From NCBI GenBank assembly GCA_951813535.1, contig OX638345.1, positions 695,029-759,028 on the forward strand: DNA of 64,000 bases. The letters are read 5' to 3'. Positions 34,961 to 43,539 of this stretch are shown here, piece after piece. The notes beneath the pieces were generated by a model. It did not search any database and was not told where the DNA came from. It was given only the letters and a program-made list of their open reading frames with translations. Positions within the stretch are counted from its first letter, which is position 1; every line of letters starts with the position of its first letter. The translations under genes and the position numbers were made by a program. The DNA comes from an uncultured Dehalococcoidia bacterium (GTDB lineage: Bacteria; Chloroflexota; Dehalococcoidia; Lucifugimonadales; UBA3495).

Positions 34961-35466
34961 ACTCGCGGGGCGGGTGCTTGACCTTCCCATCTGCGACGGA
35001 TACGCTTGGCACGCCCTTTTGGACCCGAACCAGATCCCTGAGGACAGACCGGAGATCGGGACAACTGTCGCTGCGGCAATGGGCGCCAGCACTCCAGGCG
35101 TTCAGGGCATTTCCGGTATCGTTGATTTGCTTCCTGAACGACGTCGGCGAAGGCAGGATACAGTTGCCTGACGTTCGGGGGCGAGTCAGGGACGGTGACC
35201 ACAGGCCAGCGTGATAATCGATGTGCCAATCGCGCACCCGGATCGCAAGTCAATCCGGCGACAGTCGAAGCCCAGCAACCTCCGTGTAAACGATACGAAA
35301 ACATTAGCCCCGAATCGGATAGCGGGGTGTCTGCCCTCGCGGGAATGGAGGAAATAGTGGCGTCCAACAGCGTAAGCCCTGGAGCAAACCGGGTACCCAC
35401 GACGCTTTCATTTTTGTCCTGCGCCTTCCCGTTTTCCGTATCGCCGCTGCCCTGAGCAGATCTGGA
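34961..35466. other. Intergenic, no gene seen
   Basis: About 500 bases between the palindromic element and the DUF1538 operon. Open frames on both strands lack ribosome-binding sites and recognisable products. It must contain the promoter of the operon at 35467. Short relics of old genes are possible but not identified. Confidence 0.4.
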
Positions 35467-36210
35467 ATGAAAAACTCCGCCAGGCTCCTGTCTCCAGTGC
35501 TGCGGCGGGCCGTTAACACACTGCGGGACCTCGCTCCCATCATCATCGTAATCGCGTTCTTCCAACTGGTGGTGCTGCAACAACCCTTCCCCAACCTGGG
35601 AAACGTGATCGTCGGGATGGTCTGCGTGTGGGTCGGGCTGGGGCTTTTCGTTCAAGGTTTGGAGAGCGGGCTTTTCCCCCTGGGCGAGGTGCTGGCGCGT
35701 GGTTTCGCCAGCAAAGGCAGCCTGACGGCGATCCTGGCCTTCGCCTTCTGCCTGGGGTTCGGCGCGACCATCGCCGAGCCGGCCCTGATCGCCGTAGCTG
35801 ACGAAGCCGCCGCGGTGGCGTCGGAAACCGGAGCAATCTCCGATAGCGATCGCGCCCGCAATTCTTACGCCCTCGAGTTGCGTTTGGTAGTGGCCACATC
35901 GGTGGGGGCGGCCATACTGCTGGGGGTGATACGCATCCTTAAAAGCTGGCCCATCCACTACCTGATCATCGGAGGCTATGTCCTCGTGACCGTGATGACC
36001 CTCTTCGCTCCCGCGGAAATCATCGGTGTGGCCTATGATTCCGGAGGCGTGACCACCAGCACGATCACCGTTCCGCTGGTTGCGGCATTGGGTGTGGGGC
36101 TCGCCTCCTCGATCCGCGGGCGTAACCCCATGATGGACGGTTTCGGGCTGATCGCCTTCGCCAGCCTGACGCCCATGATCTGCGTGATGGCCTACGGCAT
36201 GATTACCTGA
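35467..36210 (+). CDS. DUF1538 membrane protein, copy 1
   Basis: The 247-residue product is a polytopic membrane protein of the DUF1538 family, with about six or seven hydrophobic segments. The hallmark is [17 protein letters not shown] near residues 98-114 and [26 protein letters not shown] near 193-218. The family is uncharacterised; it is thought to be a permease. It overlaps the second copy by one base (TGATGA-type junction). The pair probably forms a heteromer. Confidence 0.85.
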   Translation: MKNSARLLSPVLRRAVNTLRDLAPIIIVIAFFQLVVLQQPFPNLGNVIVGMVCVWVGLGLFVQGLESGLFPLGEVLARGFASKGSLTAILAFAFCLGFGATIAEPALIAVADEAAAVASETGAISDSDRARNSYALELRLVVATSVGAAILLGVIRILKSWPIHYLIIGGYVLVTVMTLFAPAEIIGVAYDSGGVTTSTITVPLVAALGVGLASSIRGRNPMMDGFGLIAFASLTPMICVMAYGMIT

Positions 36211-37004
36211 TGATAGGTTTTCTGCACACTCTCCCGCCGGCCATTCTTTCAACGGTGTTTGACGTGGCGCCCATCGTGGCCGTCCTGACTCTGTTCCAGG
36301 TCTTCGTCCTGCGTCGCCGGCTCCCCAACCTGCGCCGGACCGTGGCCGGCCTGGCGTGCGTCCTGCTGGGGCTTGCCCTGTTCCTGGTCGGTCTTGAAAA
36401 TGCGCTTTTCCCCATCGGCGAGACGATGGCCTTCCAGCTCACGGCTCATGCGGCGGCCGGGGCGGAGGGTTCGTCCGGTGTGGTGGACTGGAGAGACTAC
36501 CTGGTGGTGTACATCTTCGGCGCGACGATAGGCTTTGCGACCACGATCGCCGAACCTTCGCTTATCGCCGTGGCCATCAAGGCCGAGGAGGTTTCCGGAG
36601 GCACGGTCCACGCCTGGGGTTTGCGGATTGCGGTGGCAGTGGGTGTGGCCATCGGCGTGTCCCTGGGTTGCTTCCGCATCGTCACCGGCACGCCCCTGCC
36701 CTGGTACATCATCGCCGCCTACGTCATTGTCATAGTCCAGACCTTCCGGTCCAGCCGGACCATCATACCGCTCGCCTACGACAGCGGCGGCGTCACCACG
36801 TCAACCGTCACCGTGCCGGTGGTCGCCGCTTTGGGCCTGGGTCTTGCCGCCAGCATTCCGGGACGCAACCCGCTGATTGACGGATTCGGACTGATCGCGT
36901 TCGCCAGCGTATTTCCTATAATGACCGTGCTGGGTTACGCTATCGTTGCATCCTGGTGGGATCAGAGGAGAACCGCCGGCGGTCGGGAGGAAGTAGAGCC
37001 ATGA
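36210..37004 (+). CDS. DUF1538 membrane protein, copy 2
   Basis: The 264-residue product is a paralog of the preceding protein, with the same FGATIGFATTIAEPSLIAVA and [20 protein letters not shown] segments. In many genomes DUF1538 is a single protein with two repeats; here the two halves are separate genes. Its stop overlaps the ATG of the PII gene by four bases, so translation of all four genes is likely coupled. The transported substrate is unknown. Confidence 0.85.
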   Translation: MIGFLHTLPPAILSTVFDVAPIVAVLTLFQVFVLRRRLPNLRRTVAGLACVLLGLALFLVGLENALFPIGETMAFQLTAHAAAGAEGSSGVVDWRDYLVVYIFGATIGFATTIAEPSLIAVAIKAEEVSGGTVHAWGLRIAVAVGVAIGVSLGCFRIVTGTPLPWYIIAAYVIVIVQTFRSSRTIIPLAYDSGGVTTSTVTVPVVAALGLGLAASIPGRNPLIDGFGLIAFASVFPIMTVLGYAIVASWWDQRRTAGGREEVEP

Positions 37005-37351
37005 GGCTGAAGCTTATTGTCGCACTCGTCAGCGACGACAAAACCGACGTCGTGGTGGACGCCGCCCGAGCCGGAGGCGCCACCGGAGCCACCATAATTA
37101 CCAGTGTGCGCGGGGAGGGACTGCGGCCGGGGAAAACCTTCTTCGGGCTGAGCCTGGAGGGGATGCGAGACATGGTGCTGTTTTTGGTGTTGGAAACCCG
37201 TGCCCGGGACATCCTGGAGCGCATCCACAACGCCGCGCGGTTCGATACTGAGCACGGCGCCGGCATCGCATTCCAACTGGACATCGAAGACGCAGTCGGT
37301 CTCGGCACCCAATTGCCCGCCATTCTACAAGAGTTGGAATACGACCTATGA
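37001..37351 (+). CDS. PII-like regulatory protein
   Basis: The 116-residue product has the PII/GlnB ferredoxin-like fold (RLKLIVALVSDDKTDVVVDAARAGGATGATII at the start, VLETRARDILERIHNAARF in the second half). The T-loop lacks the Tyr of uridylylated GlnB, so it is a PII-like signalling protein rather than GlnB. GGAGG lies 11 bases before the ATG at 37001. Such proteins often bind nucleotides and gate a partner transporter. Here the natural partner is the DUF1538 pair. Confidence 0.82.
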   Translation: MRLKLIVALVSDDKTDVVVDAARAGGATGATIITSVRGEGLRPGKTFFGLSLEGMRDMVLFLVLETRARDILERIHNAARFDTEHGAGIAFQLDIEDAVGLGTQLPAILQELEYDL

Positions 37352-37740
37352 ACGCGCAAGGTACGGTCAGGGTCGGGGACGTGATGACACCCGAACTCCA
37401 CAGCATTGACGGAGTGGCGACAGTGGCCGACGCGATGGCGCTGATGAAGAGGCATGGGGTTGAGGCGCTGGTCGTCAACCGGCGCGACGAAACCGACGAA
37501 GTGGGGTTGATTCTGGTCTCCGACGTGGCCCGCGAGGTAATTTCCCGCAACCGCTCACCCGACCGAGTCAACGTGTACGAGATCATGTCGAAGCCGGTGC
37601 TCACCCTGCCTCCCGACATGCTCACGCGCTACGCGGTGCGTTTGCTGGTGAGGTTCCAGGTCTCGCGCTCCATCGTCGTCGACCGCGACCGAAGCCCCAT
37701 CGGGTTCGTTACCCTGCACGACTTGGTGATCGGACGCTAG
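37348..37740 (+). CDS. Two-CBS-domain protein
   Basis: The 130-residue product consists of two CBS domains (VGDVMTPELHSIDGVATVADAMALM and IMSKPVLTLPPDMLTRYAVRLLV), which bind adenine nucleotides. It overlaps the PII gene by four bases and ends the DUF1538 operon. It is likely a second nucleotide sensor for the same transporter. No catalytic domain is attached. Confidence 0.85.
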   Translation: MNAQGTVRVGDVMTPELHSIDGVATVADAMALMKRHGVEALVVNRRDETDEVGLILVSDVAREVISRNRSPDRVNVYEIMSKPVLTLPPDMLTRYAVRLLVRFQVSRSIVVDRDRSPIGFVTLHDLVIGR

Positions 37741-38059
37741 CCACCGCTGCCCCGGAAAAGCCGTCGCTACCTGCTGCACAGTCTCCTCCGTAGAGTTTGT
37801 CGGCGGCGACGCCGCCCAAGATCGGGGCGATCGCTCGTTCCGTTGGAAAGCCGCGACGGCGGTCGTCAGGTGTGTCTGACGCTGCCGTCGAACGTTTTTC
37901 GGACTCCAAATCGCCGGGCTCGGGTTCTTCGCGAAACATAAATGAGGGGTCCGGAGGTCCGTCGGCTGCGCTTAGCCTTCACCTGTGCCTTCCACGAGTT
38001 TCGCCAATTCACGAGGCGCGTACTTTCGGTATCCGGCCCGGTATGCCGTTAGCTTCCGT
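37741..38059. other. Intergenic, no gene seen
   Basis: This stretch follows the CBS gene and leads to the promoter of the LLM gene. Open frames on either strand have no ribosome-binding site and no recognised product. A small GTCGGCGGCGACGCC-type dyad is present near 37800 but is not convincing as a terminator. Confidence 0.4.
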
Positions 38060-38088
38060 TTGCAAGCCCGCGCACCCGTCCCTATACT
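38060..38088 (+). promoter_or_regulatory. Sigma-70-type promoter of the LLM gene
   Basis: TTGCAA at 38060-38065 and TATACT at 38083-38088 are separated by exactly 17 bases. The predicted transcript would start near 38095, about 60 bases before the ATG at 38156. It is one of the better promoter matches in the window. Confidence 0.5.
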
Positions 38089-38155
38089 GCGGCCATCGAC
38101 CACCAGACCGAGCGTTCCGGACGGATTCCGGCGGCCCACAGCGAGGAGGCTCCTG

Positions 38156-39322
38156 ATGCCCAAAGACAAGGTGGAAGTTTTCTGGTTCTCCGAACAGCCC
38201 TACGGCCACGTTACCGATGACGATGTTTCCCAGTACGAGTCGGGGCGGCTGGATTTCTCCAACTCGCACTTCGACCCGGAGAAGGCGCATATCCTCTACA
38301 ACCAGTACCACGAGCAGTACACGTGGGCCGACCAGAACGGGTTTGACGGCATCATGTCCAACGAGCACCACGCTTCGTACTGGTGCATGAAGCCAGCGGT
38401 CAACATCGACGCCGCCGTCATCGCCAAGGTGACCCGCAATACCAAGATCGCCATCCTGGGCAACGTCATCGCCGTCAACGATCCCATCCGCATGGCCGAG
38501 GAAATCGCCATGCTGGACTGCATCTCCGGCGGCCGCATTATCTCCGGTTTCGTGCGGGGCACTGCGGTGGAGACCCTGCAAGGGGGCATCGCGCCTCCGC
38601 AGAACCGCGACCGCTTCGAGGAAGCCCACGACCTGATCATCAAGTGCTGGACCGAGCCGGGGCCCTTCCGCTATGAGGGCGAGTACTACCACTATCGGAA
38701 GGTGAACCCGTGGGTTCTGCCGATGCAGAAGCCCCATCCGCCCATCTGGTTCCCCGGTTTCAGCAGCCCCGAATCGGTGGTTTGGGCGGCGCGCCACGAG
38801 CACCCCTACATGAACCTGGGGTCACTGCTGGACCATACCCACCGTCTCCGCGACGTCTACATCGACACCGCGCGTGAGACCGGCTTCGAGCCCGGTCCCG
38901 AGCACTTTGGCTATCTGCTGCGCATCTTCTGCGCCGAAACCGACGAGAAAGCCCAGGAGATCGGCCGCGAGTTCCTCTGGACCCAGGAACACCGCAACCG
39001 GGGCCCTCGCGAGCACAACGACCCGCCCGGGTACCAGTCCCGTGAGGCGGTCAACATCCAGCGGACGCTGCCGGGCGCCGGCGGTTTCGGCCGGATGATG
39101 ACCTACGAGGAACTGCAGGAAGCCAACAACATCATCGTGGGCAGCCCCGATACCGTCCGGGAAAAGCTCTCCATGATCGTCGAACGCCTCAATCCCGGCT
39201 ACCTGCACATCTACGGCAACGAGGGCGCCATGGCCCACGAGGACGTGATGCGCTCCATCGAGCTGATCGGCCGTGAGGTCATTCCCGCGCTCCACGAGAT
39301 ACCGTTGGTCGACCACTACTAG
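38156..39322 (+). CDS. LLM class flavin-dependent oxidoreductase
   Basis: The 388-residue product is the second long luciferase-like oxidoreductase, paralogous to the one at 7149. Shared features are NGFDGIMSNEHHASY, IRMAEEIAMLDCISGGRIISGFVRGT, RFEEAHDLIIKCWTEPGPF and MQKPHPPIWFPGFSSPE. GAGGAGG at 38142-38149 sets the start at 38156, although an open frame extends upstream. Two DUF3574 lipoprotein genes follow closely. Confidence 0.88.
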   Translation: MPKDKVEVFWFSEQPYGHVTDDDVSQYESGRLDFSNSHFDPEKAHILYNQYHEQYTWADQNGFDGIMSNEHHASYWCMKPAVNIDAAVIAKVTRNTKIAILGNVIAVNDPIRMAEEIAMLDCISGGRIISGFVRGTAVETLQGGIAPPQNRDRFEEAHDLIIKCWTEPGPFRYEGEYYHYRKVNPWVLPMQKPHPPIWFPGFSSPESVVWAARHEHPYMNLGSLLDHTHRLRDVYIDTARETGFEPGPEHFGYLLRIFCAETDEKAQEIGREFLWTQEHRNRGPREHNDPPGYQSREAVNIQRTLPGAGGFGRMMTYEELQEANNIIVGSPDTVREKLSMIVERLNPGYLHIYGNEGAMAHEDVMRSIELIGREVIPALHEIPLVDHY

Positions 39323-39327
39323 GCCCG

Positions 39328-39759
39328 ATGCGATTTCCGGCAACTTGTATCGCCGCCGCCGTTGCATTCCTGCTCTTTGTTGCAGGATGCGCGGTTGGCG
39401 GCGATGTTGCTTGTCCTGAAGGGATGGACTCTTTCACCGAACTGAATGTGTACTTTGGACTTGAGAAAGGCAGCGGAGAGACTGTCACAGAAGAGGAGTG
39501 GCAGTCTTTCCTGGCGGACACGGTAACGCCGCGCTTTCCAGACGGGTTGACTGTGTTGGACGCCCGGGGTCAATGGTTCGACACCGACGAAGGTCGACTC
39601 TATCGGGAGTCCACCAAGGTGCTGAATGTGCTGGTACCGGCAAACGCCGCTGACGATGGCGTTGCCGCTGTTCGGGGCATCTCCGATACGTACAAGGAAA
39701 GGTTTGAGCAACAGGCGGTGTTTTACACGACGCTGCCGGCGTGCGCGGCGGTGTACTGA
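39328..39759 (+). CDS. DUF3574 lipoprotein, copy 1
   Basis: The 143-residue product has a signal peptide with lipobox VAGC (lipidated Cys21) and then a DUF3574 domain: LNVYFGLEKGSGETVTEEEWQSFLADTVTPRFPDGLTVLDARGQW. The family is uncharacterised and usually extracytoplasmic. It starts five bases after the LLM stop. The second copy follows by 14 bases. The conserved Phe/Trp/Arg pattern suggests a ligand-binding fold, but no function is known. Confidence 0.82.
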   Translation: MRFPATCIAAAVAFLLFVAGCAVGGDVACPEGMDSFTELNVYFGLEKGSGETVTEEEWQSFLADTVTPRFPDGLTVLDARGQWFDTDEGRLYRESTKVLNVLVPANAADDGVAAVRGISDTYKERFEQQAVFYTTLPACAAVY

Positions 39760-39773
39760 CAGAGGAAGCAGCA

Positions 39774-40205
39774 ATGAGCGCACATGTGCGGTTGTTCCTG
39801 CTCGGAGCGGCGCTGCTGACGATGGCGGGCTGCATCGCCGAAACCGAGTTCCGGTGCCCCGACGGGTTGCAGGAGGTGGTCCGCTACGAGCTGTTCTTCG
39901 GCCTGGATCACGCCGACGGCCTGTCGGTATCGCCGGAAGAATGGGATGCGTTCGTTGCCGACACCATTACGCCCCGGTTCCCGCAGGGACTGAGCATGTT
40001 CGACGTGAGAGGGCAATGGCAGCGGCCTGATGGCATCATCGAACGGGAGAACACCATGATGGTGATGCTGGCCCATCCACCGCCCACCCAGGCCGGCATG
40101 GTTCTTGTAGACGAGATATCGCGGGAGTACCAGCGGCGGTTCGGTCAGGACCCGGTGTTCCGCTCCGTCAGCCAGAATGAGTGCGTCGGCCTCTTCGCCG
40201 AATGA
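39774..40205 (+). CDS. DUF3574 lipoprotein, copy 2
   Basis: The 143-residue product has lipobox MAGC and the same DUF3574 pattern: YELFFGLDHADGLSVSPEEWDAFVADTITPRFPQGLSMFDVRGQW. GAGGAAGCAGCA precedes the ATG at 39774; the frame extends upstream to 39741 in overlap with copy 1. The two are tandem paralogs. The cysteine near the C-terminus (NECVG) matches one in copy 1 (PACAA), so a conserved disulfide is possible. Confidence 0.82.
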   Translation: MSAHVRLFLLGAALLTMAGCIAETEFRCPDGLQEVVRYELFFGLDHADGLSVSPEEWDAFVADTITPRFPQGLSMFDVRGQWQRPDGIIERENTMMVMLAHPPPTQAGMVLVDEISREYQRRFGQDPVFRSVSQNECVGLFAE

Positions 40206-40231
40206 ACTCTTTGGGATCATAGGGGGACAAC

Positions 40232-41119
40232 TTGACACAGCCAATGCGACAAGCCTTCATCGGCGTCGGCACCATGGGCAGCCTGATGGCGGGCTGCCTG
40301 CTGGACGCCGGCGTCGACCTGGCGGTCTATGACATCCGGCGCGAGGCGGCGGAACCGCTGCTCCAGCGCGGGGCGCAATGGGCGGACGGTGCCGAGTCTG
40401 CGGTGGACGGCTGCGGAATCGTCTGGACCTCTCTGCCCGGGCCGACCCAGGTGGAGTCGGTGCTGTTGGGAAACGAGGGCGGCGTGCTGTCCGCCATGGC
40501 CGAGGGCGCGACGCTGGTGGACACCACCACCAACGATCCCGACGTGGCCCGCCGTGTGTCCACCGCCTGCGCCGAGCGCGGCCTCACCATGCTGGACGCG
40601 CCGGTGAGCGGACGCCCACCCACGATGACCATGATGGTCGGCGGCCAGCGGGACGTGTTTGAGGGTGTCCGCAACTCGCTGGATGCGGTCGCGGCCCAGG
40701 TGTTCTACGTGGGGCCGGCCGGCGCGGGCTGCGTCGCCAAGCTGGCCACCCAGTACATGGGCTACACCAACCTCATCGCCGCCATTGAGGGGATGCTGAT
40801 CGCCCGCATGGGCGGCGTGGACCCGGCGGTGTTGGCCGAGATCGTGCCGGTGAGCGCCGGCGCCAGCCGCGCCTTCAACGCCATTCCCAACAGCATCCTG
40901 AACCGGAATTTCGAAGCCGGCGGCACGCTGGACATCGTGGCCAAGGATGTGGCCCTGGCCTGCGCCCTGGCGGAACGGCTGGGCGCACCAGCCGGCACCG
41001 GTTCGATCGCAGACGCACGGTACAAGCAGGCGCAGGCCGAGGGCTGGGGCGACGAGGGCTATCCCATAGTCGCGCGGGTGCTGGAAGCGCTGGCGGGCGT
41101 GGAGTTGCGACCGAGGTAA
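40232..41119 (+). CDS. NAD(P)-dependent beta-hydroxyacid dehydrogenase family
   Basis: The 295-residue product belongs to the 3-hydroxyisobutyrate/6-phosphogluconate dehydrogenase-like family. The Rossmann motif GVGTMGSLMAGCLLDAG starts near residue 9, the substrate-binding DAPVSGRPPTM is near 126, and the catalytic Lys is in GAGCVAKLATQ. The usual G-x3-K-x2-N-N has a changed final pair (ATQ). A TTG at 40232 has GGGGGA just upstream; an ATG at 40244 is the alternative. Confidence 0.85.
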   Translation: MTQPMRQAFIGVGTMGSLMAGCLLDAGVDLAVYDIRREAAEPLLQRGAQWADGAESAVDGCGIVWTSLPGPTQVESVLLGNEGGVLSAMAEGATLVDTTTNDPDVARRVSTACAERGLTMLDAPVSGRPPTMTMMVGGQRDVFEGVRNSLDAVAAQVFYVGPAGAGCVAKLATQYMGYTNLIAAIEGMLIARMGGVDPAVLAEIVPVSAGASRAFNAIPNSILNRNFEAGGTLDIVAKDVALACALAERLGAPAGTGSIADARYKQAQAEGWGDEGYPIVARVLEALAGVELRPR

Positions 41120-41125
41120 CGTTCG

Positions 41126-41383
41126 CTATCGCAGCGTCCGTTCGGCGTCGGATCCGGATTCGTCAAAAATAATGCTGGCGATTTCCGGAGGAAGCGTTAT
41201 CCCCCGTTCGGCCAGCACCCGCTTGATGCGTTCGCGTTCTTGTCGGCGAACCTCCTCGCGGCCCTGTCGTAGTCCCTCTCGATAGTTTTCTCGAATCCCT
41301 CCTCGATACCCCTCTGACAACCCTTCCCGACGCTTTCTTTCGGCAAGTCGTCTCTCATAGGCTTCTTTGGCGGCAAACCACAT
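41126..41383 (-). CDS. Small charged protein, partial duplicate
   Basis: The 85-residue product starts MWFAAKEAYERRLAERKRR and ends ERERIKRVLAERGITLPPEIASIIFDESGSD. The same segments form the C-terminal half of the neighbouring protein at 41429, so it is a copy that lost the membrane part. The DNA identity over about 120 bases is high. The middle is a predicted coiled coil rich in Arg/Glu. It may be a translated relic. No domain is recognised. Confidence 0.45.
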   Translation of the reverse strand: MWFAAKEAYERRLAERKRREGLSEGYRGGIRENYREGLRQGREEVRRQERERIKRVLAERGITLPPEIASIIFDESGSDAERTLR

Positions 41384-41428
41384 TGGCCAGTCTCTCCCAA
41401 AGTGCGGATTCAGAGGGCGTGCGAACCG

Positions 41429-41827
41429 CTACCGCTGCGGCCGGTCGGCGTCGGATTCGGGTTCGTCGAAAATAATGCTGGCGATTTCCGGGGGAGGCGT
41501 TATCCCGCGGCTGGCCAGCACCCGCTTGATGCGTTCTCGCTCCTTGCGGCGCCCTCTCTCCATGGCCCGTTTTTCAACGGCTTCTTTCGCGGCGAACCAC
41601 ATCTGCAAAACTCCATATAGCGCGACGGTGGTGGGGAACAACAACAGCGTCCCCAGTATGATTATGCCATCGTCCTTTTCTGTCAGGCCCTTGAAGAACC
41701 CAAGACCCCACAATCCGGCACAGGACTGGCAGTAACTGATTGCCACCGCAATAGCCATACTGGCCGTTACGGACAGTGAACCATCGACGAATCTCCACGA
41801 TGACCGATTGCTTTCGTTCGTTTCCAT
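41429..41827 (-). CDS. Membrane protein with charged C-terminal tail
   Basis: The 132-residue product has hydrophobic segments at about residues 20-40 and 55-80 and then a coiled tail (AVEKRAMERGRRKERERIKRVLASRGI) followed by TPPPEIASIIFDEPESD. The tail is shared with the gene at 41126. I recognise no family. The ATG at 41827 is preferred over an upstream frame to 41854. Confidence 0.55.
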   Translation of the reverse strand: METNESNRSSWRFVDGSLSVTASMAIAVAISYCQSCAGLWGLGFFKGLTEKDDGIIILGTLLLFPTTVALYGVLQMWFAAKEAVEKRAMERGRRKERERIKRVLASRGITPPPEIASIIFDEPESDADRPQR

Positions 41828-42029
41828 TGTACCAGCCCGACAAATTCCTTCCATAACAGCGTAGCAATAACCGGAGCCGGCAGGCCGTCAGGGAATGGGA
41901 CGCTTATTGCAGAATTTGAGATGATGGACTGGACTTTGCCCCGGTATCGGCGAAACGTACTGCGGACCACCACCCTTCTCCGACAGTGTGATAACATTCG
42001 AACAGGCGAGCCGCGCCCGGAGGAACAAC

Positions 42030-43406
42030 ATGGCGATTACGTTCCAGCCCAGCAGTTACAGCGGCCTGGTTGACCAGGATAACGGGATGGTCAGCCGGGA
42101 GATCTTCGTAAATTCCGACATCTACGCCGAGGAACAGGAGCGGATTTTCACCCGCGCCTGGCTGTTCGTCGGCCACGAGAGCCAGGTATCCAAGCCGGGC
42201 GACTTCTTCGTGTCCTCCATGGGCGAGGAGTCGGTGATCCTGTGCCGGGACCGGCAGGGTGAGATCCACGTGTTCCTGAACTCGTGCATGCACCGGGGCA
42301 TGAAGGTATGCCGGTACGACGAGGGCAACACGCCCATCTTCACCTGCCCCTATCACGGCTGGAGCTTCGCCACCGACGGCGCCCTCGTCGGCGTGCCCTT
42401 CTACAAGGACGCGTACCACGAGGAGCTGGACAAGTCCCAGTGGGGCCTGATCCGCGTGCCCCGGATGACCAACTACAAGGGCGGCATCTGGGCGACCTGG
42501 GATCCCAACGCTCCCGACTTCCTCGAGTACATCGGCGGCTTCCGCACCTATCTGGACATCCTGTTCGACGGATGGGACGGCAGCGAGGGCGGCACCGAGA
42601 TTATCGGCGGCATCGAGAAGTGGATGGTTCCCAGCAACTGGAAATTCCCCGCCGAGAACTTCATTGGCGACCGTTACCACAACATCAGCCACCGCTCCGT
42701 TGACCTCGTGGGCATCGGCCCGTCCGGGCAGGGGCGACGCGACAACAGCGATCGCGAGGGCGCCAAATCCCTGGACGTGTCATTCCCGGAACGGGGCCAC
42801 GGCACCGTCATGTTCCTGCGACCCGAGGACGCGCAGCCGGTTGCGTCCTACCAGAACGATCCCATTGTCGCAGAGTACTTCTACCAGTGCGAGATCGCTC
42901 GCAAGGAGCGGCAGGGCGAGCTGTGGCGCATCCTGGCCGGGCCCGGGACGATCTTCCCCAACATGTCCTTCCTGCCCCGGCAGCCGCGCAGCATCGCGGT
43001 GTGGCATCCGCGCGGCCCCGACCAAACCGAGGTCTGGCGGTGGTTCCTCGTCGACAGCAGCGCGCCGCCGGAAGTCAAGGAGTTCCTGCGCCAGTACTAC
43101 ATCAGGTACTCCGGTCCCGCCGGCCTGACCGAGCAGGACGACATGGAGAACTGGAACTACGCCCACGCCGCCAGCCGGGGCGCCATGGCCCGCCGACACC
43201 ACTACAACTACCAGATGGGCATGGGCTACGCGGTCACCGACTTCGAGGATGGTGGCCTGAAACTCGAGGGCACCGTTCTTGATACCACCAAGGCGCGCGC
43301 CGGCGAGCAGAACCAGCGTGGCTTCTACAACCGCTGGCGGGAATTCATGGCGGCCCGCGACTGGGACGAGTTGGCCACCTGGCGCAAGAACGGCTCGGGC
43401 TGCTAG
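42030..43406 (+). CDS. Rieske non-haem iron ring-hydroxylating dioxygenase, alpha subunit
   Basis: The 458-residue product is the catalytic large subunit of an aromatic-ring-hydroxylating oxygenase. The Rieske cluster ligands are Cys86, His88, Cys106 and His109 (CMHRGMKVC ... CPYHGW). The mononuclear iron ligands are likely His217 and His221 in DRYHNISH plus a downstream Asp. GGAGG precedes the ATG at 42030. The beta subunit is at 43540. No ferredoxin or reductase gene is adjacent. The aromatic substrate is not predictable. Confidence 0.9.
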   Translation: MAITFQPSSYSGLVDQDNGMVSREIFVNSDIYAEEQERIFTRAWLFVGHESQVSKPGDFFVSSMGEESVILCRDRQGEIHVFLNSCMHRGMKVCRYDEGNTPIFTCPYHGWSFATDGALVGVPFYKDAYHEELDKSQWGLIRVPRMTNYKGGIWATWDPNAPDFLEYIGGFRTYLDILFDGWDGSEGGTEIIGGIEKWMVPSNWKFPAENFIGDRYHNISHRSVDLVGIGPSGQGRRDNSDREGAKSLDVSFPERGHGTVMFLRPEDAQPVASYQNDPIVAEYFYQCEIARKERQGELWRILAGPGTIFPNMSFLPRQPRSIAVWHPRGPDQTEVWRWFLVDSSAPPEVKEFLRQYYIRYSGPAGLTEQDDMENWNYAHAASRGAMARRHHYNYQMGMGYAVTDFEDGGLKLEGTVLDTTKARAGEQNQRGFYNRWREFMAARDWDELATWRKNGSGC

Positions 43407-43422
43407 ACAGTGTTGACACACG

Positions 43423-43452
43423 CCGGGATTCCCGCTTTCACGGGAATCCCGG
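43423..43452. repeat. Perfect 12-bp hairpin
   Basis: Arms CCGGGATTCCCG (43423-43434) and CGGGAATCCCGG (43441-43452) flank a CTTTCA loop, between the two dioxygenase genes. It is strong enough to act as an attenuator or RNA-stability element. No U-tract follows. The loop and the CCCG-CTTTCA-CGGG core resemble the 23-nt hairpins in the transposase genes. Confidence 0.65.
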
Positions 43453-43539
43453 GAGCATAAATCCGTTCGACGTTCCTGTCGCAGGAATTTTCTGGGTTCC
43501 TGCGATAGCATGAATGGCGGTGTGATTGTCGGAGATATT

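Noticed and set aside
37709..37939. A 76-codon minus-strand frame in the gap after the CBS gene
   Set aside because: No ribosome-binding site, no recognised pattern and it overlaps the end of the CBS gene.
43423..43452. Intrinsic terminator between the dioxygenase alpha and beta genes
   Set aside because: The stem is strong but no U-tract follows, and both genes should be expressed together.
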